Shown: positions 1 to 7,034 of the stretch, piece by piece | Position numbering within the stretch: position 1 is the stretch's first letter | Layout: each line of letters begins with the position of its first letter | Origin: CBCXVS01 sp965178525 | GTDB taxonomy: Bacteria > Tectomicrobia > Entotheonellia > Entotheonellales > Entotheonellaceae | Assembly (NCBI GenBank): GCA_965178525.1 | Contig: CBCXVS010000199.1 | Location: forward strand, 1-14,876 | Direction of reading: 5' to 3' | Length of the DNA stretch: 14,876 nt | Program-made: the position numbers and the translations under genes | The notes under the pieces: model-generated | Databases searched by the model: none | What the model saw: only the letters and a program-made list of their open reading frames with translations | What the model was told of the DNA's origin: nothing

Positions 1-160
1 GGGACGAACGGTGTACAGACCGGTTGCACATGCCTATCGACAACTTCACAACTGTTCCTAAGGACAAGGAAGGCACACATGGTCCACCTATCGCACAGTG
101 ATCTCACGGGCAAGGCACAGACCGTGCAAAGGATTCAATCTCTAGTGAGGGGTTTCAGTG

Positions 161-361
161 ATGACTGAAATGGAAGAACTCGCATCCCGTATACGTCATC
201 TATCGCAAGAGGATTTCTTGAAGTTCCGCGACTGGTTCTATCAATTGGAGAATGAGCGTTGGGACGAACAAATTCAAGCGGACTTCAAAGCGGGGAAGTT
301 TGATAAACTGATTGAGAAGGCGCGGCGAGAGTTTGCCGAGGGCAAGGCTGCTGAGCTGTGA
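161..361 (+). CDS. Small type II antitoxin-like protein of a RelE-type TA pair
   Basis: A 66-residue acidic, helical protein without membrane segments. The pattern 'ELASRIRHLSQEDFLKFRDW', then a W-D-x-x-I segment, a 'AGKFDKL' turn and a charged C-terminus ending in 'AEGKAAEL', is what I recall of short antitoxins paired with RelE/HigB-like toxins. I chose ATG 161 because GAGGGG lies at 147-152, 8 nt upstream; GTG 158 and ATG 170 are alternatives. The stop codon overlaps a GTG at 358 that opens a degraded toxin frame (see next entry), the coupling typical of TA operons. With the toxin broken, this is probably a solitary antitoxin. The family is assigned from remembered sequence patterns; the exact name is uncertain. 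Confidence 0.7.
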   Translation: MTEMEELASRIRHLSQEDFLKFRDWFYQLENERWDEQIQADFKAGKFDKLIEKARREFAEGKAAEL

Positions 362-426
362 AGCATTACACCTCATCGGATTTTTAGGTTTTGTATTGGC
401 AACTTCCTACGGAGATTCGCGAGCGC
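358..426 (+). pseudogene. Remnant of RelE-like toxin: nonsense codon, then loss of homology
   Basis: GTG 358 overlaps the antitoxin stop and reads V-K-H-Y-T-S-S-D-F, then TAG (385-387), then V-L-Y-W-Q-L-P-T-E-I-R-E-R. This matches the N-terminus of the RelE-like toxins that follow such antitoxins (M-K-H-[YF]-T-x-x-D-F-W-x-x-Y-x-x-L-P-x-x-[IV]-R). The stop falls where the family has a Trp, so a single TGG to TAG change explains it. After codon 23 the frame stays open to 654 but no longer resembles the family; the expected D-K-N-F and L-K-x-D-P-x-H-P-S-L motifs are missing. I infer a nonsense mutation plus replacement or deletion of the rest, so no active toxin. Confidence 0.65.
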
Positions 427-778
427 ACGCTTTTTGGCCATTCCCGGCCTCATCTCCTGTGGGCCGCCGCTCAGGCCCCTGTCAACGGGAAGACATGCGT
501 TACGGATCATGACACGGCGGTCTCCCGCACCGCCTTCTGGAGCACCTGCCGCGCCAACGCCATGTCAACATCCGACAGCGCGAGGTTTACAAGCGTGTGG
601 ATAGCGAGGTCACATCATCATTCAAGACCTGACCCTCCTTTCCCATGGTGCTAGATCGAATCCGGTATCCGAGGAATCAGTTTCTCGAGCAGTGGGTTCC
701 AATAGCTCCAATTGTGTAAAATCAATCGGGTCAGAGCCAATTGATTCCTGTCCAGTATGACACCCTAGGAGATCAGCG
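427..778. other. Intergenic region between the two TA loci
   Basis: I see no convincing complete gene here. A plus-strand frame running on from the toxin remnant is open to 654 but has a low-complexity, non-protein-like composition. On the minus strand about 34 codons ending in a stop near 508-510 read plausibly (including 'HTLVNLALSDVDMALARQ'), but there is no start and I do not recognise it. The right end holds the inverted repeat and the ribosome site of hicB. Confidence 0.4.
720..746. repeat. Inverted repeat upstream of hicB, candidate operator
   Basis: AATCAATCGG (720-729) pairs with CCAATTGATT (737-746) with one G/T mismatch and a 7-nt spacer. It ends 32 bp before the hicB start. HicB proteins often repress their own promoter through such palindromes, so an operator is plausible but unproven. 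Confidence 0.4.
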
Positions 779-1021
779 ATGTTAATGAAATATATACGGA
801 CTGCCTTACGCCACGCAAAATATGAAATATTGGCTGACGACGGCTCATTCTATGGGGAGATTCCAGTGTGTAACGGAGTATACGCCAATGCCACGACCCT
901 TGAAGAATGCCGTGAGCAATTAGAAGAAGTGCTAGAGGAGTGGATCTTATTCCGCGTTTACAAAAATCTCTCGTTACCTGTGGTTGACGGAATTGAGCTG
1001 ACGATAAAGGAAGTCGCTTAA
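779..1021 (+). CDS. hicB: HicB-family antitoxin
   Basis: An 80-residue protein with the partial RNase H-like fold of HicB antitoxins: an N-terminal 'KYEILADDGSFYGEIP' strand pair where HicB has Y-x-x-x-x-x-D-G-x-[FY]-x-x-x-[IV]-P, 'NGVYANATTLEECREQLEE' matching the G-x-x-x-x-G-x-T-x-E-E-A helix, and a C-terminal 'LPVVDGIEL'. There is no added DNA-binding domain, so it belongs to the short HicB class. AGGAG at 767-771 is 7 nt before ATG 779. The TAA stop overlaps the hicA ATG by 1 nt. Its role is to neutralise HicA and probably to repress the operon, perhaps through the palindrome at 720-746. Confidence 0.85.
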   Translation: MLMKYIRTALRHAKYEILADDGSFYGEIPVCNGVYANATTLEECREQLEEVLEEWILFRVYKNLSLPVVDGIELTIKEVA

Positions 1022-1239
1022 TGCCTCGATTTGGGCCAATCAAGCGACAGGACTTGGTTCGCTATTTGCGGCTTGTGGGATTTGAAGGGCCATATTCGGG
1101 TGGGAGACATCAGTTTATGCTCAAGGCGGACACGACCATCTGGATACCCAATCCCCATCAAGGAGATATCGGCAGAGATCGCCTCGCGAGGATCCTACGC
1201 CAAGCCCGCATCAGCCGAGATGAATGGGAAGCTCTGTAA
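1021..1239 (+). CDS. hicA: HicA-family mRNA interferase toxin
   Basis: A 72-residue basic protein of normal HicA length with a dsRBD-like fold. The N-terminal 'KRQDLVRYLRLVGFE' helix, 'GGRHQFM' (residues 27-33, with H30 as the expected catalytic histidine of the G-S-H-x-x-[FY] motif) and a C-terminal 'RDRLARILRQARIS' helix are all present. HicA toxins cleave mRNA and tmRNA in a translation-independent way. Start and stop with hicB overlap (TAATG), so translation is coupled. The gene order is antitoxin first, whereas the founding E. coli locus is hicA-hicB; both orders occur. No damage is visible, so the module could be active. Confidence 0.88.
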   Translation: MPRFGPIKRQDLVRYLRLVGFEGPYSGGRHQFMLKADTTIWIPNPHQGDIGRDRLARILRQARISRDEWEAL

Positions 1240-1271
1240 TGGCTTTTACAACACCTAACAATCCGCTGCAG

Positions 1272-1334
1272 GGCGACGGGTGACAGCATAATTTTTTTTG
1301 GTTGCTCGTCAGCCCTTCTCCTGTCATCCGCGCC
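1272..1334. repeat. Imperfect inverted repeat between convergent hicA and carboxyltransferase genes
   Basis: GGCGACGGGTGACAG (1272-1286) faces CTGTCATCCGCGCC (1321-1334), complementary apart from one bulge and one mismatch. The 34-nt loop contains a run of eight T. It sits between converging genes, so it may act as a two-way transcription barrier or be a remnant of a small element. Confidence 0.35.
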
Positions 1335-1381
1335 TGTGTTAAAGAGAGGGCAAGTAAGGGGTCAAATCTACGTGTTGCCTC

Positions 1382-2827
1382 TCATCGCAGCGTCAGCGAA
1401 AAATCGCCTTTGCGGATATGCACCGATGCCATATCGTTGCGCTTGATCAGCTCATGAACCAGCGCCACCATGGGCTTATCCCCTCGCGGATAATCGTACG
1501 TCTGCGGCCCGGCGGCCAAGACCGCATCAACGGCGTCCTGGTTGGAACTCAACACCCGCAACAAAAAATCTTCATCGGAGAGGTCCGGGCCATAGTCCTG
1601 GCGCAAGTCGTCAAGAGATCGCTCCGGGAGGCGCCAGTCCGCCAATTCTCGGGTCCGGGGCAGCCGCATGAGGTGATCCAAGACGGCGGGCTCCACCGGG
1701 GCCGCCAGCTCGCCATAATGTCCCAGCACATAGTTGAGGATTTCGTCCGTGACGATCTGGTAGCGTTCGCCTGTGGTGTGGTTCAAAATGGCTTGCGCGC
1801 CAATATACTGCGAAATCGGCGTCACCATAATAGGATAGCCAAGTTCCTTGCGGATTTGCGCGATCTCGCGCAGCAAGTCTTGCAGGTGATGAGACAGGCC
1901 GCGCCGGGCCAGTTCGGCTTTGTAATTCGCCATCATGCCACCGGGGACTTGATGCTCGTATTGCAAGAGATCGTATTCAACCGGAGCGCCAAGGGGAAAC
2001 CCCTCGCGTTTGGCGACAAAGCGGAAGTGGTCCGACATGGCCTGCAGCGCCTTTTCATTGAGATCGGTGGCAACGCCCAACGAGCGGGCATTGTGCAAAA
2101 TATTTTCTGCCGCCGGCTGCGACGGGCCGTTGGCCAGCGGCGATACCGCCGTATGCACGGTCTCCACACCCAGCTTGATCGCCTCCAGATAATACAGGGG
2201 AGCCAACCCGGTGGTGCAATGTCCGTGCAGCTCCAGGGGAATGCCGTCAATGTGTTTGAGAATCGCCGGCACGAGCGTGCGCGTGCGCTCTGGCGTGAGC
2301 AAGCCGTCGACGTCTTTGATAAAGAGGCGGTCGGTGCCGGCGTCAGCCATTTCCCGGGCTTTGTGGGCGTAGTAGTCGTCCGTGTGCACGGGGCTGTAGG
2401 AATAAATCAGGGCGGCCATGGTCGTCATGCCGGCAGCTTGGGACCATTGGATGGCCTTGGTGATTTGATCGATATCGTGATAGGGATCGTTGATGCGGAT
2501 GCGGCTGGCCCCGGCTGCGGCAATGGTATGCATCCAGAATTCCGTCACCGCATCGGGCACATGGCCGAAGTTGCGCAGCACGCCCCCGACGATTAACGGC
2601 GTGTTGGGCATGGCCGCGGCCATCAGGCGCAGGCGTTCCCAGGGGTTTTCATGCTGGTTGCGGACACACCAGTCCATACTGATGAGCGCCATGAAATCGA
2701 GGGCTTCGAAGCCGACCTCATCAATCACCGGCGCGATGGGAAGCATCATGGCCGTGGTCATGCGGCCGTTCCACAGGCTTTGATGCGCATCCCGTAGGGT
2801 GGTATCGACAAACTTCAGGGTTTTCAT
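1382..2827 (-). CDS. Pyruvate/oxaloacetate-type carboxyltransferase subunit of a biotin enzyme
   Basis: A 481-residue carboxyltransferase of the transcarboxylase 5S / oxaloacetate decarboxylase alpha / PycB family (HMGL-like TIM barrel plus conserved C-terminal domain). It moves CO2 between carboxybiotin and a keto acid, most likely pyruvate/oxaloacetate. Visible signs are 'KTLKFVDTTLRDAHQS' at the N-terminus (D8, R12, D13, Q16), the metal-bridging lysine in 'FIKDVDGLL' (K171) and the zinc ligands in 'HGHC' (H201, H203). It has no C-terminal biotin domain; the carrier is a separate gene two places upstream. ATG 2827 is preferred over the longer frame starting at 2851, because it overlaps the upstream stop as ATGA and follows AAGGAG by 10 nt. 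Direction (carboxylation or decarboxylation) and substrate cannot be read from sequence; no membrane beta or gamma decarboxylase subunits are present here. Confidence 0.88.
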   Translation of the reverse strand: MKTLKFVDTTLRDAHQSLWNGRMTTAMMLPIAPVIDEVGFEALDFMALISMDWCVRNQHENPWERLRLMAAAMPNTPLIVGGVLRNFGHVPDAVTEFWMHTIAAAGASRIRINDPYHDIDQITKAIQWSQAAGMTTMAALIYSYSPVHTDDYYAHKAREMADAGTDRLFIKDVDGLLTPERTRTLVPAILKHIDGIPLELHGHCTTGLAPLYYLEAIKLGVETVHTAVSPLANGPSQPAAENILHNARSLGVATDLNEKALQAMSDHFRFVAKREGFPLGAPVEYDLLQYEHQVPGGMMANYKAELARRGLSHHLQDLLREIAQIRKELGYPIMVTPISQYIGAQAILNHTTGERYQIVTDEILNYVLGHYGELAAPVEPAVLDHLMRLPRTRELADWRLPERSLDDLRQDYGPDLSDEDFLLRVLSSNQDAVDAVLAAGPQTYDYPRGDKPMVALVHELIKRNDMASVHIRKGDFSLTLR

Positions 2828-4191
2828 GCCGAGTTTGCTCCTTGCGCGCACACCGTGTCTTGCAGCCAGCGCGTGTTGAGGTGGCCTGCCGCGAAGTCGG
2901 TCCGACTGATGACGGCAGCTAAGAATGGGATCGTGGTGTCAATGCCGGAGACGGCAAACTGCTTGAGGGCCGCGTGCATCTTCCGGATGGCCTCGGTTCT
3001 CGTGGCGCCCGTGACGATGAGTTTAGCTAAGAGGGAGTCGTAGAACGGCGGCACCTGATAACCGTGAAAGCAATGGGTATCGACGCGTATACCAGCGCCA
3101 GCGGGCGGCTGCCACTGCGTCAGACGGCCCGGCGATGGGCGAAAATCCGCCGCGGGCGCTTCCGCATTAATGCGGCACTCGATGGCGTGTCCGTTCATGT
3201 GGACCTGTGCGGGTGTGAGGCTGAGCGCCTCGCCGCTGGCGAGGCGGATTTGCTCCTGCACCAGGTCCACGCCGGTGAGGCATTCGGTCACGGCATGCTC
3301 CACTTGAATGCGCGTATTCATTTCCAAGAAATAAAACTGTTCCCGATCCTGGTCCCAGAGAAATTCGATCGTCCCGACATTTTCGAAGGCGATGGCGGCG
3401 GCGATGCGCAGCGCCGCCTGACAGAGTTGCGTGCGCGTGGTCTCGGAAATGGCCGGTGACGGCGCTTCTTCGATGAGTTTCTGATAGCGCCGCTGCACCG
3501 AGCAATCGCGCTCAAACAGGTGCATCCGGTTGCCGAAGCGGTCGGCGAGAATCTGAATCTCAATATGCCGTGCATTGGAGATGAACCGTTCCAGGTAGAG
3601 CCGGTCATCGCCGAACGCGGCGCGTGCCTCGGCCGCGGCCGCCTGCCAAGCGGTCTCCAGGGTCTGGGCGTCATGCACGATTTTCATACCCTTTCCACCG
3701 CCGCCTGCCGCGGCTTTGAGCAAGAGGGGAAATCCCACGCGCTGCGCCGCTGGCATCACGTCTGCAGCGCGGCGTATCAGCGCTGAGCCTGGCGCCACCG
3801 GGATGCCCAAGTTCTGCACCGTCTGGCGCGCCTCGAGTTTATCCCCCATGTGCCGGATGTTCTCCGCTGTCGGGCCAATCAACGTCAAGCCGTGCGCGGC
3901 ACAAGCATCGGCAAGTTCGGGGTGTTCCGCCAGAAACCCATAGCCCGGATGAATCGCATCCGCCCCGATCCCTAGGGCTGCGGTGACGATCGTCCCCACA
4001 CGCAAATAGCTGTGCATGGGCGGTGCCGGCCCAATGCAGACGACGCGGCCGGCCATGTGAGCCGGCAGGCTATCGCGGTCCGGCGCGGACGCCGCCAGGA
4101 CGGTCTCCAGCCCCAAGTCGTGACACGCCCGGATGATACGCACCGCAATTTCGCCTCGGTTGGCCACCAGCACCCGCGTGATCGGCGGCAT
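2824..4191 (-). CDS. accC: Biotin carboxylase subunit
   Basis: A 455-residue ATP-grasp enzyme that carboxylates the biotin on the carrier protein using bicarbonate and ATP. Length and motifs are canonical: 'VLVANRGEIAVR' at the start, K159 and the glycine-rich loop 'GGGGKGM' (163-169), 'RHIEIQ' (H209), 'FERDCSVQRR' (C230), K238, E276 and 'FLEMNTRIQVEH' (288-299; E290, N292, R294). The numbering nearly matches E. coli AccC. ATG 4191 overlaps the stop of the carrier gene as TGATG; GTG 4194 is a possible alternative. Its 3' end overlaps the carboxyltransferase start by 4 nt. It is AccC-like, but the adjoining carboxyltransferase suggests it serves a pyruvate-type carboxylase rather than, or as well as, acetyl-CoA carboxylase. 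Confidence 0.92.
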   Translation of the reverse strand: MPPITRVLVANRGEIAVRIIRACHDLGLETVLAASAPDRDSLPAHMAGRVVCIGPAPPMHSYLRVGTIVTAALGIGADAIHPGYGFLAEHPELADACAAHGLTLIGPTAENIRHMGDKLEARQTVQNLGIPVAPGSALIRRAADVMPAAQRVGFPLLLKAAAGGGGKGMKIVHDAQTLETAWQAAAAEARAAFGDDRLYLERFISNARHIEIQILADRFGNRMHLFERDCSVQRRYQKLIEEAPSPAISETTRTQLCQAALRIAAAIAFENVGTIEFLWDQDREQFYFLEMNTRIQVEHAVTECLTGVDLVQEQIRLASGEALSLTPAQVHMNGHAIECRINAEAPAADFRPSPGRLTQWQPPAGAGIRVDTHCFHGYQVPPFYDSLLAKLIVTGATRTEAIRKMHAALKQFAVSGIDTTIPFLAAVISRTDFAAGHLNTRWLQDTVCAQGANSA

Positions 4192-4691
4192 CACTCAGCA
4201 ATCCTCTGGCCCTCCGCGTGCGGAGCTAGCCAAAATAAAACCTGATCGTACTCCACCAACTGACCGTTTTCAGCCCCAATCTCGGCGATGCGGCCGCGCT
4301 GGCCCGCTTTGATAGCCGTGAAGAGTTTCATGACTTCGATGATGCAAACGGTCGTGTCCGCATCGACGACATCGCCAACCTCGACAAAAGGCGGCGCCCC
4401 GGGTTTGGGGGCGCGATAAAATATGCCGAGGATGGGAGAGGTAATCGGGATGAAACCGTCGTGGGCGGTTACCAGTTCGGGCCTCGCCTCGACGTCATGC
4501 CGGTCTGATGCCGGCGTTGTCGCGGCGTGCGCCTCATGCGCCGAGGTGAATTCCCGCTGGGTTGCCGGCGTAGGGCCTCCGCGCTTGTTCACAACGAATT
4601 TGAGATCACCCATTTCCAGATGAAGCTCGGTAAAGTCGGATTCGCTCAGCAACTGCAAGATGTGGATGACATCGTCTTCACTCAACTCCAC
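4191..4691 (-). CDS. accB: AccB-like biotin carboxyl carrier protein
   Basis: A 166-residue carrier. The N-terminal 'MELSEDDVIHILQLLSESDF' helix and 'LHLEMGDLKFVV' are typical of AccB; a variable Ala/Thr/Pro linker (about residues 40-80) leads to the biotinyl domain 'TSPILGIFYRAPKPGAPPFV' and the biotin site 'IEVMKLF' with K122. The biotin motif is E-V-M-K-L instead of the common E-A-M-K-M, a variant I have seen in other AccB-like proteins. I chose GTG 4691 because AAGGAGG lies at 4698-4704, 6 nt upstream. The longer frame from ATG 4709 would encode that ribosome site as protein and has no good site of its own. It is first in the carboxylase operon. Confidence 0.87.
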   Translation of the reverse strand: MELSEDDVIHILQLLSESDFTELHLEMGDLKFVVNKRGGPTPATQREFTSAHEAHAATTPASDRHDVEARPELVTAHDGFIPITSPILGIFYRAPKPGAPPFVEVGDVVDADTTVCIIEVMKLFTAIKAGQRGRIAEIGAENGQLVEYDQVLFWLAPHAEGQRIAE

Positions 4692-4899
4692 CACTGTCCT
4701 CCTTGCCATGCCGCACGCGGCCCAGATCCCTCGGTCGGCTTACGCTTTGCGTTGCAACCGCTCGGTGCTGACGCCGTTGTCCATCATAGCAGAATTGTGA
4801 TCACAGCTCATGTGGCGCCCCTTGCCACCCGCGCCTCTGCAAGCGGCTGGCGCGGGGCACATGGCGCCATCATCGGTGCCTATCCCACGGACACGCGCA

Positions 4900-4926
4900 A
4901 AAATGCAAAAATAGGCTTTGCATTTT
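4900..4926. promoter_or_regulatory. Perfect 10-bp inverted repeat upstream of the carboxylase operon
   Basis: AAAATGCAAA (4900-4909) and TTTGCATTTT (4917-4926) are perfectly complementary with a 7-nt spacer. It lies about 210 bp upstream of the carrier-protein start in an AT-rich stretch. A dimeric regulator site is the simplest reading. A terminator is less likely because no gene ends beside it. Confidence 0.4.
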
Positions 4927-5038
4927 CTATCCGTCATGTTATTTTATGCATAACTTATTTACTATAAGCCGAGAATAAACCCGCACTGGCCCGTATGGGT
5001 CTTCCTGTTATCCCTGAAATCGCTGATGGCTCCTCTTA

Positions 5039-5181
5039 GAAACTGTTGTAAAACTGTCGTGAGCGCAGGGAGAACAAGGTGCGAGACGGCAAAAAAACCG
5101 ACGTGTACGAGCGGTACATGAGGATTTTGAGCCGTTGAGCAACGTCGTTCTCGCAAGCGCAACAGGTTTGACAACAGCTTC
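5039..5181. mobile_element. Possible 143-bp MITE-like element
   Basis: The left end begins GAAACTGTTGTAAAACTG (from 5039) and the reverse complement of the right end begins GAAGCTGTTGTCAAACCTG (from 5181). The two agree over about 21 nt with a few mismatches and one single-base gap. Both ends are flanked by TTA (5036-5038 and 5182-5184), which could be a target duplication. No transposase is encoded, so it would be non-autonomous. A chance hairpin or degenerate transposon tip cannot be excluded. Confidence 0.4.
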
Positions 5182-5410
5182 TTAGCGAAGCTAGGCGGGA
5201 TATTGTCCAGTACCAAGTGGCCCGGTGGCGCCGAAAGGGAGGGGAACGGCTCGTGCAGCAGTGCAAGACAGACAGGCTCATACCGTTCATACCCTGAGCC
5301 TGGATAGCTGACGGATTCGATCCCAAAACGCTGGCAGTTCTGGCGCTAGACTACATGCAGTGGAATCGGTGTGGGAAGAGAGGCGGATGTCTCTTCCGGA
5401 GGGCGTCAAG

Positions 5411-6103
5411 ATGGAGTATATGTTTGCAGGGATATGGCAAGCGTTGGTCTGGTTATGGTCCGGGCATGCCGAGGTCTATTCGATTGTCTGGATCTCATTG
5501 AAAGTGGTCCTAATCGCCACCGGGCTGGCGAGTCTGATGGGGGTGCCGCTGGGGTTTTCCATTGCCATCGGCCGCTTCCCAGGTCGGCACTTCGTGATCA
5601 GTGTGTTTAATACGCTTTTAGCCATGCCCACGGTGGTGATTGGTCTGATGCTCTACGCCCTTCTCGCCCGGCGTGGCCCGCTCGGGGATCTGGGATTGAT
5701 GTTCACGCCCTCGGCCGTCGTGATCGGCGAAGTGCTCCTGGCCTTGCCGATCATCGTGGCGTTGACGATTGCCGCCGTGCACGCGGTGGATCCGCGTGTG
5801 CGGGAAACGGCGTTCAGCCTGGGTGCGGGCCCGACTCGGTCGGCCCTGGCCGTCCTGGCGGAGGCGAGTCTGGCCATCTGTAGCGCGGTCGTGACGGGCT
5901 TCGGCCGGATCATTGCCGAGGTCGGGGTGGCGATGATGTTGGGCGGCAATATTCGTGGCTATACCCGGACCATGACGACAGCGATTGCACTGGAGACGAG
6001 CAAAGGCGAATTTGAACTCGCTCTGGCGCTCGGGGTCATTTTGCTGCTTATCGCTTTTGTCGTGAACGTGACGCTGTACTACCTCCAAACCCGAACAGCA
6101 TGA
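5411..6103 (+). CDS. tupB: Tungstate ABC transporter permease TupB
   Basis: A 230-residue inner-membrane permease with about five to six hydrophobic segments, normal for TupB. The cytoplasmic EAA-type loop is clear in 'RETAFSLGAGPTRSALAVLA', followed by 'GFGRIIAEVGVAMMLGGNI', the region I associate with TupB/WtpB-like permeases. I chose ATG 5411 because GGAGGG (5398-5403) is 7 nt upstream; the longer frame from ATG 5360 has no good ribosome site and adds a hydrophilic tail. The tupA gene follows after 14 bp, so both are one operon. TupB forms the channel for tungstate delivered by TupA and needs an ATPase (TupC) that is not present in this window. Confidence 0.88.
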   Translation: MEYMFAGIWQALVWLWSGHAEVYSIVWISLKVVLIATGLASLMGVPLGFSIAIGRFPGRHFVISVFNTLLAMPTVVIGLMLYALLARRGPLGDLGLMFTPSAVVIGEVLLALPIIVALTIAAVHAVDPRVRETAFSLGAGPTRSALAVLAEASLAICSAVVTGFGRIIAEVGVAMMLGGNIRGYTRTMTTAIALETSKGEFELALALGVILLLIAFVVNVTLYYLQTRTA

Positions 6104-6117
6104 ACGAGGAGTGAACC

Positions 6118-6969
6118 ATGCGGAATACCAAGCCCACCGTTGTCGACCGTTTGCGGTACCGAGAACGTTTGTTGATCGTGCTACTGCTCCTCGCTGTCAG
6201 CTTCACAGGCGTCGATGCCCAGACCCACCTCCGCTTGGCCACGACGACGAGCACCGAAAATTCCGGTCTCCTGGCAGAGGCGATACCCCCGTTTGAACAG
6301 CGTTTTGGCGTGAAGGTCGACGTCATCCCGGTGGGGACCGGCCGCGCGCTCAAACTCGGCCAGAACGGTGATGTTGATGTGGTGCTTGTGCACGCACCGG
6401 AGGCGGAAGAAGCGTTCGTGCAGGCCGGTTTCGGAATCAACCGCCGGGCAGTGATGAAGAACGATTTTTTGCTTCTCGGCCCGCCCGACAATCCGGCTGA
6501 AGTGCGCGGCCTCAGTGCTGCAGAGGCATTAAAACAGCTCGCAGCTCGGCAGGCGATCTTTGTCTCGCGCGGCGACAATTCCGGCACGCACAAAAAAGAA
6601 CTGTCGCTCTGGCAGCGCGCGGGCATGTTTCCCAACGGCCAGTCATGGTACCTCGAGGTGGGTCAGGGTATGGGCGCAACGATGCGCATCGCCAGCGACA
6701 AGCAGGGCTATACCCTCGCGGACCGCGGTACGTATCTGGCGTTCCGCGACATTCTCGACCTGCAGATCGTGCATGAGGGTGATCCGCACTATGACAATCC
6801 CTACTCGGTGATTGCGGTCAATCCCCAACGCCATCCACACGTCAAATACATATTGACCATGGCCTTTATCGGCTGGTTGACATCCGTGGAAGGCCAGCAG
6901 CTCATCGGTAGCTATCAGCAGCACGATCAGGTACTCTTTCACCCGGTCGCCGTCACCACCAAGAAGTGA
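6118..6969 (+). CDS. tupA: Tungstate-binding periplasmic protein TupA
   Basis: A 283-residue exported binding protein of the PBP-like family. The N-terminus has a basic region, a hydrophobic core 'LLIVLLLLAVSF' and a likely signal peptidase I site after A34 ('GVDA-Q'). The oxyanion-binding motif 'ATTTSTENSGLL' (residues 41-52) is the TupA hallmark, and 'SRGDNSGTHKKE' from residue 150 supplies the second anion-binding loop (S150, R151). TupA proteins prefer tungstate over molybdate. GAGGAG precedes ATG 6118. It forms an operon with tupB, but instead of the expected tupC ATPase gene a P-type ATPase follows after a 200-bp structured gap. Confidence 0.92.
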   Translation: MRNTKPTVVDRLRYRERLLIVLLLLAVSFTGVDAQTHLRLATTTSTENSGLLAEAIPPFEQRFGVKVDVIPVGTGRALKLGQNGDVDVVLVHAPEAEEAFVQAGFGINRRAVMKNDFLLLGPPDNPAEVRGLSAAEALKQLAARQAIFVSRGDNSGTHKKELSLWQRAGMFPNGQSWYLEVGQGMGATMRIASDKQGYTLADRGTYLAFRDILDLQIVHEGDPHYDNPYSVIAVNPQRHPHVKYILTMAFIGWLTSVEGQQLIGSYQQHDQVLFHPVAVTTKK

Positions 6970-7034
6970 CGCGGAAGGCCCGCATGGGGCCGTGATGACA
7001 GCTAGGAAGCTAAAATCGAGCATGTGTATCTAGT

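Larger units (their letters stand above)
4692..5410. other. Divergent intergenic region between carboxylase operon and tupBA
   Basis: About 700 bp with no convincing gene. The left third is AT-richer around 4895-4980 and probably holds the carboxylase promoter, next to a palindrome at 4900-4926. The middle holds the 143-bp inverted-repeat-bounded segment at 5039-5181. The right part runs to the tupB ribosome site (GGAGGG, 5398-5403). Open frames on both strands here have no recognisable protein pattern. Confidence 0.5.

Noticed and set aside
3..101. Open frame entering from the window's left edge, ending at TGA 99-101 with 32 codons
   Set aside because: No recognisable motif and too short to judge; it could be the tail of an upstream gene or chance.
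1418..2596. Long plus-strand open frame (392 codons) opposite the carboxyltransferase gene
   Set aside because: Antisense shadow of a strongly conserved gene; its protein has no domain pattern and no ribosome site.
4962..5326. Minus-strand frames in the intergenic region that might be a transposase remnant
   Set aside because: No DDE or other transposase motif is visible in either frame; only the inverted ends support an element.
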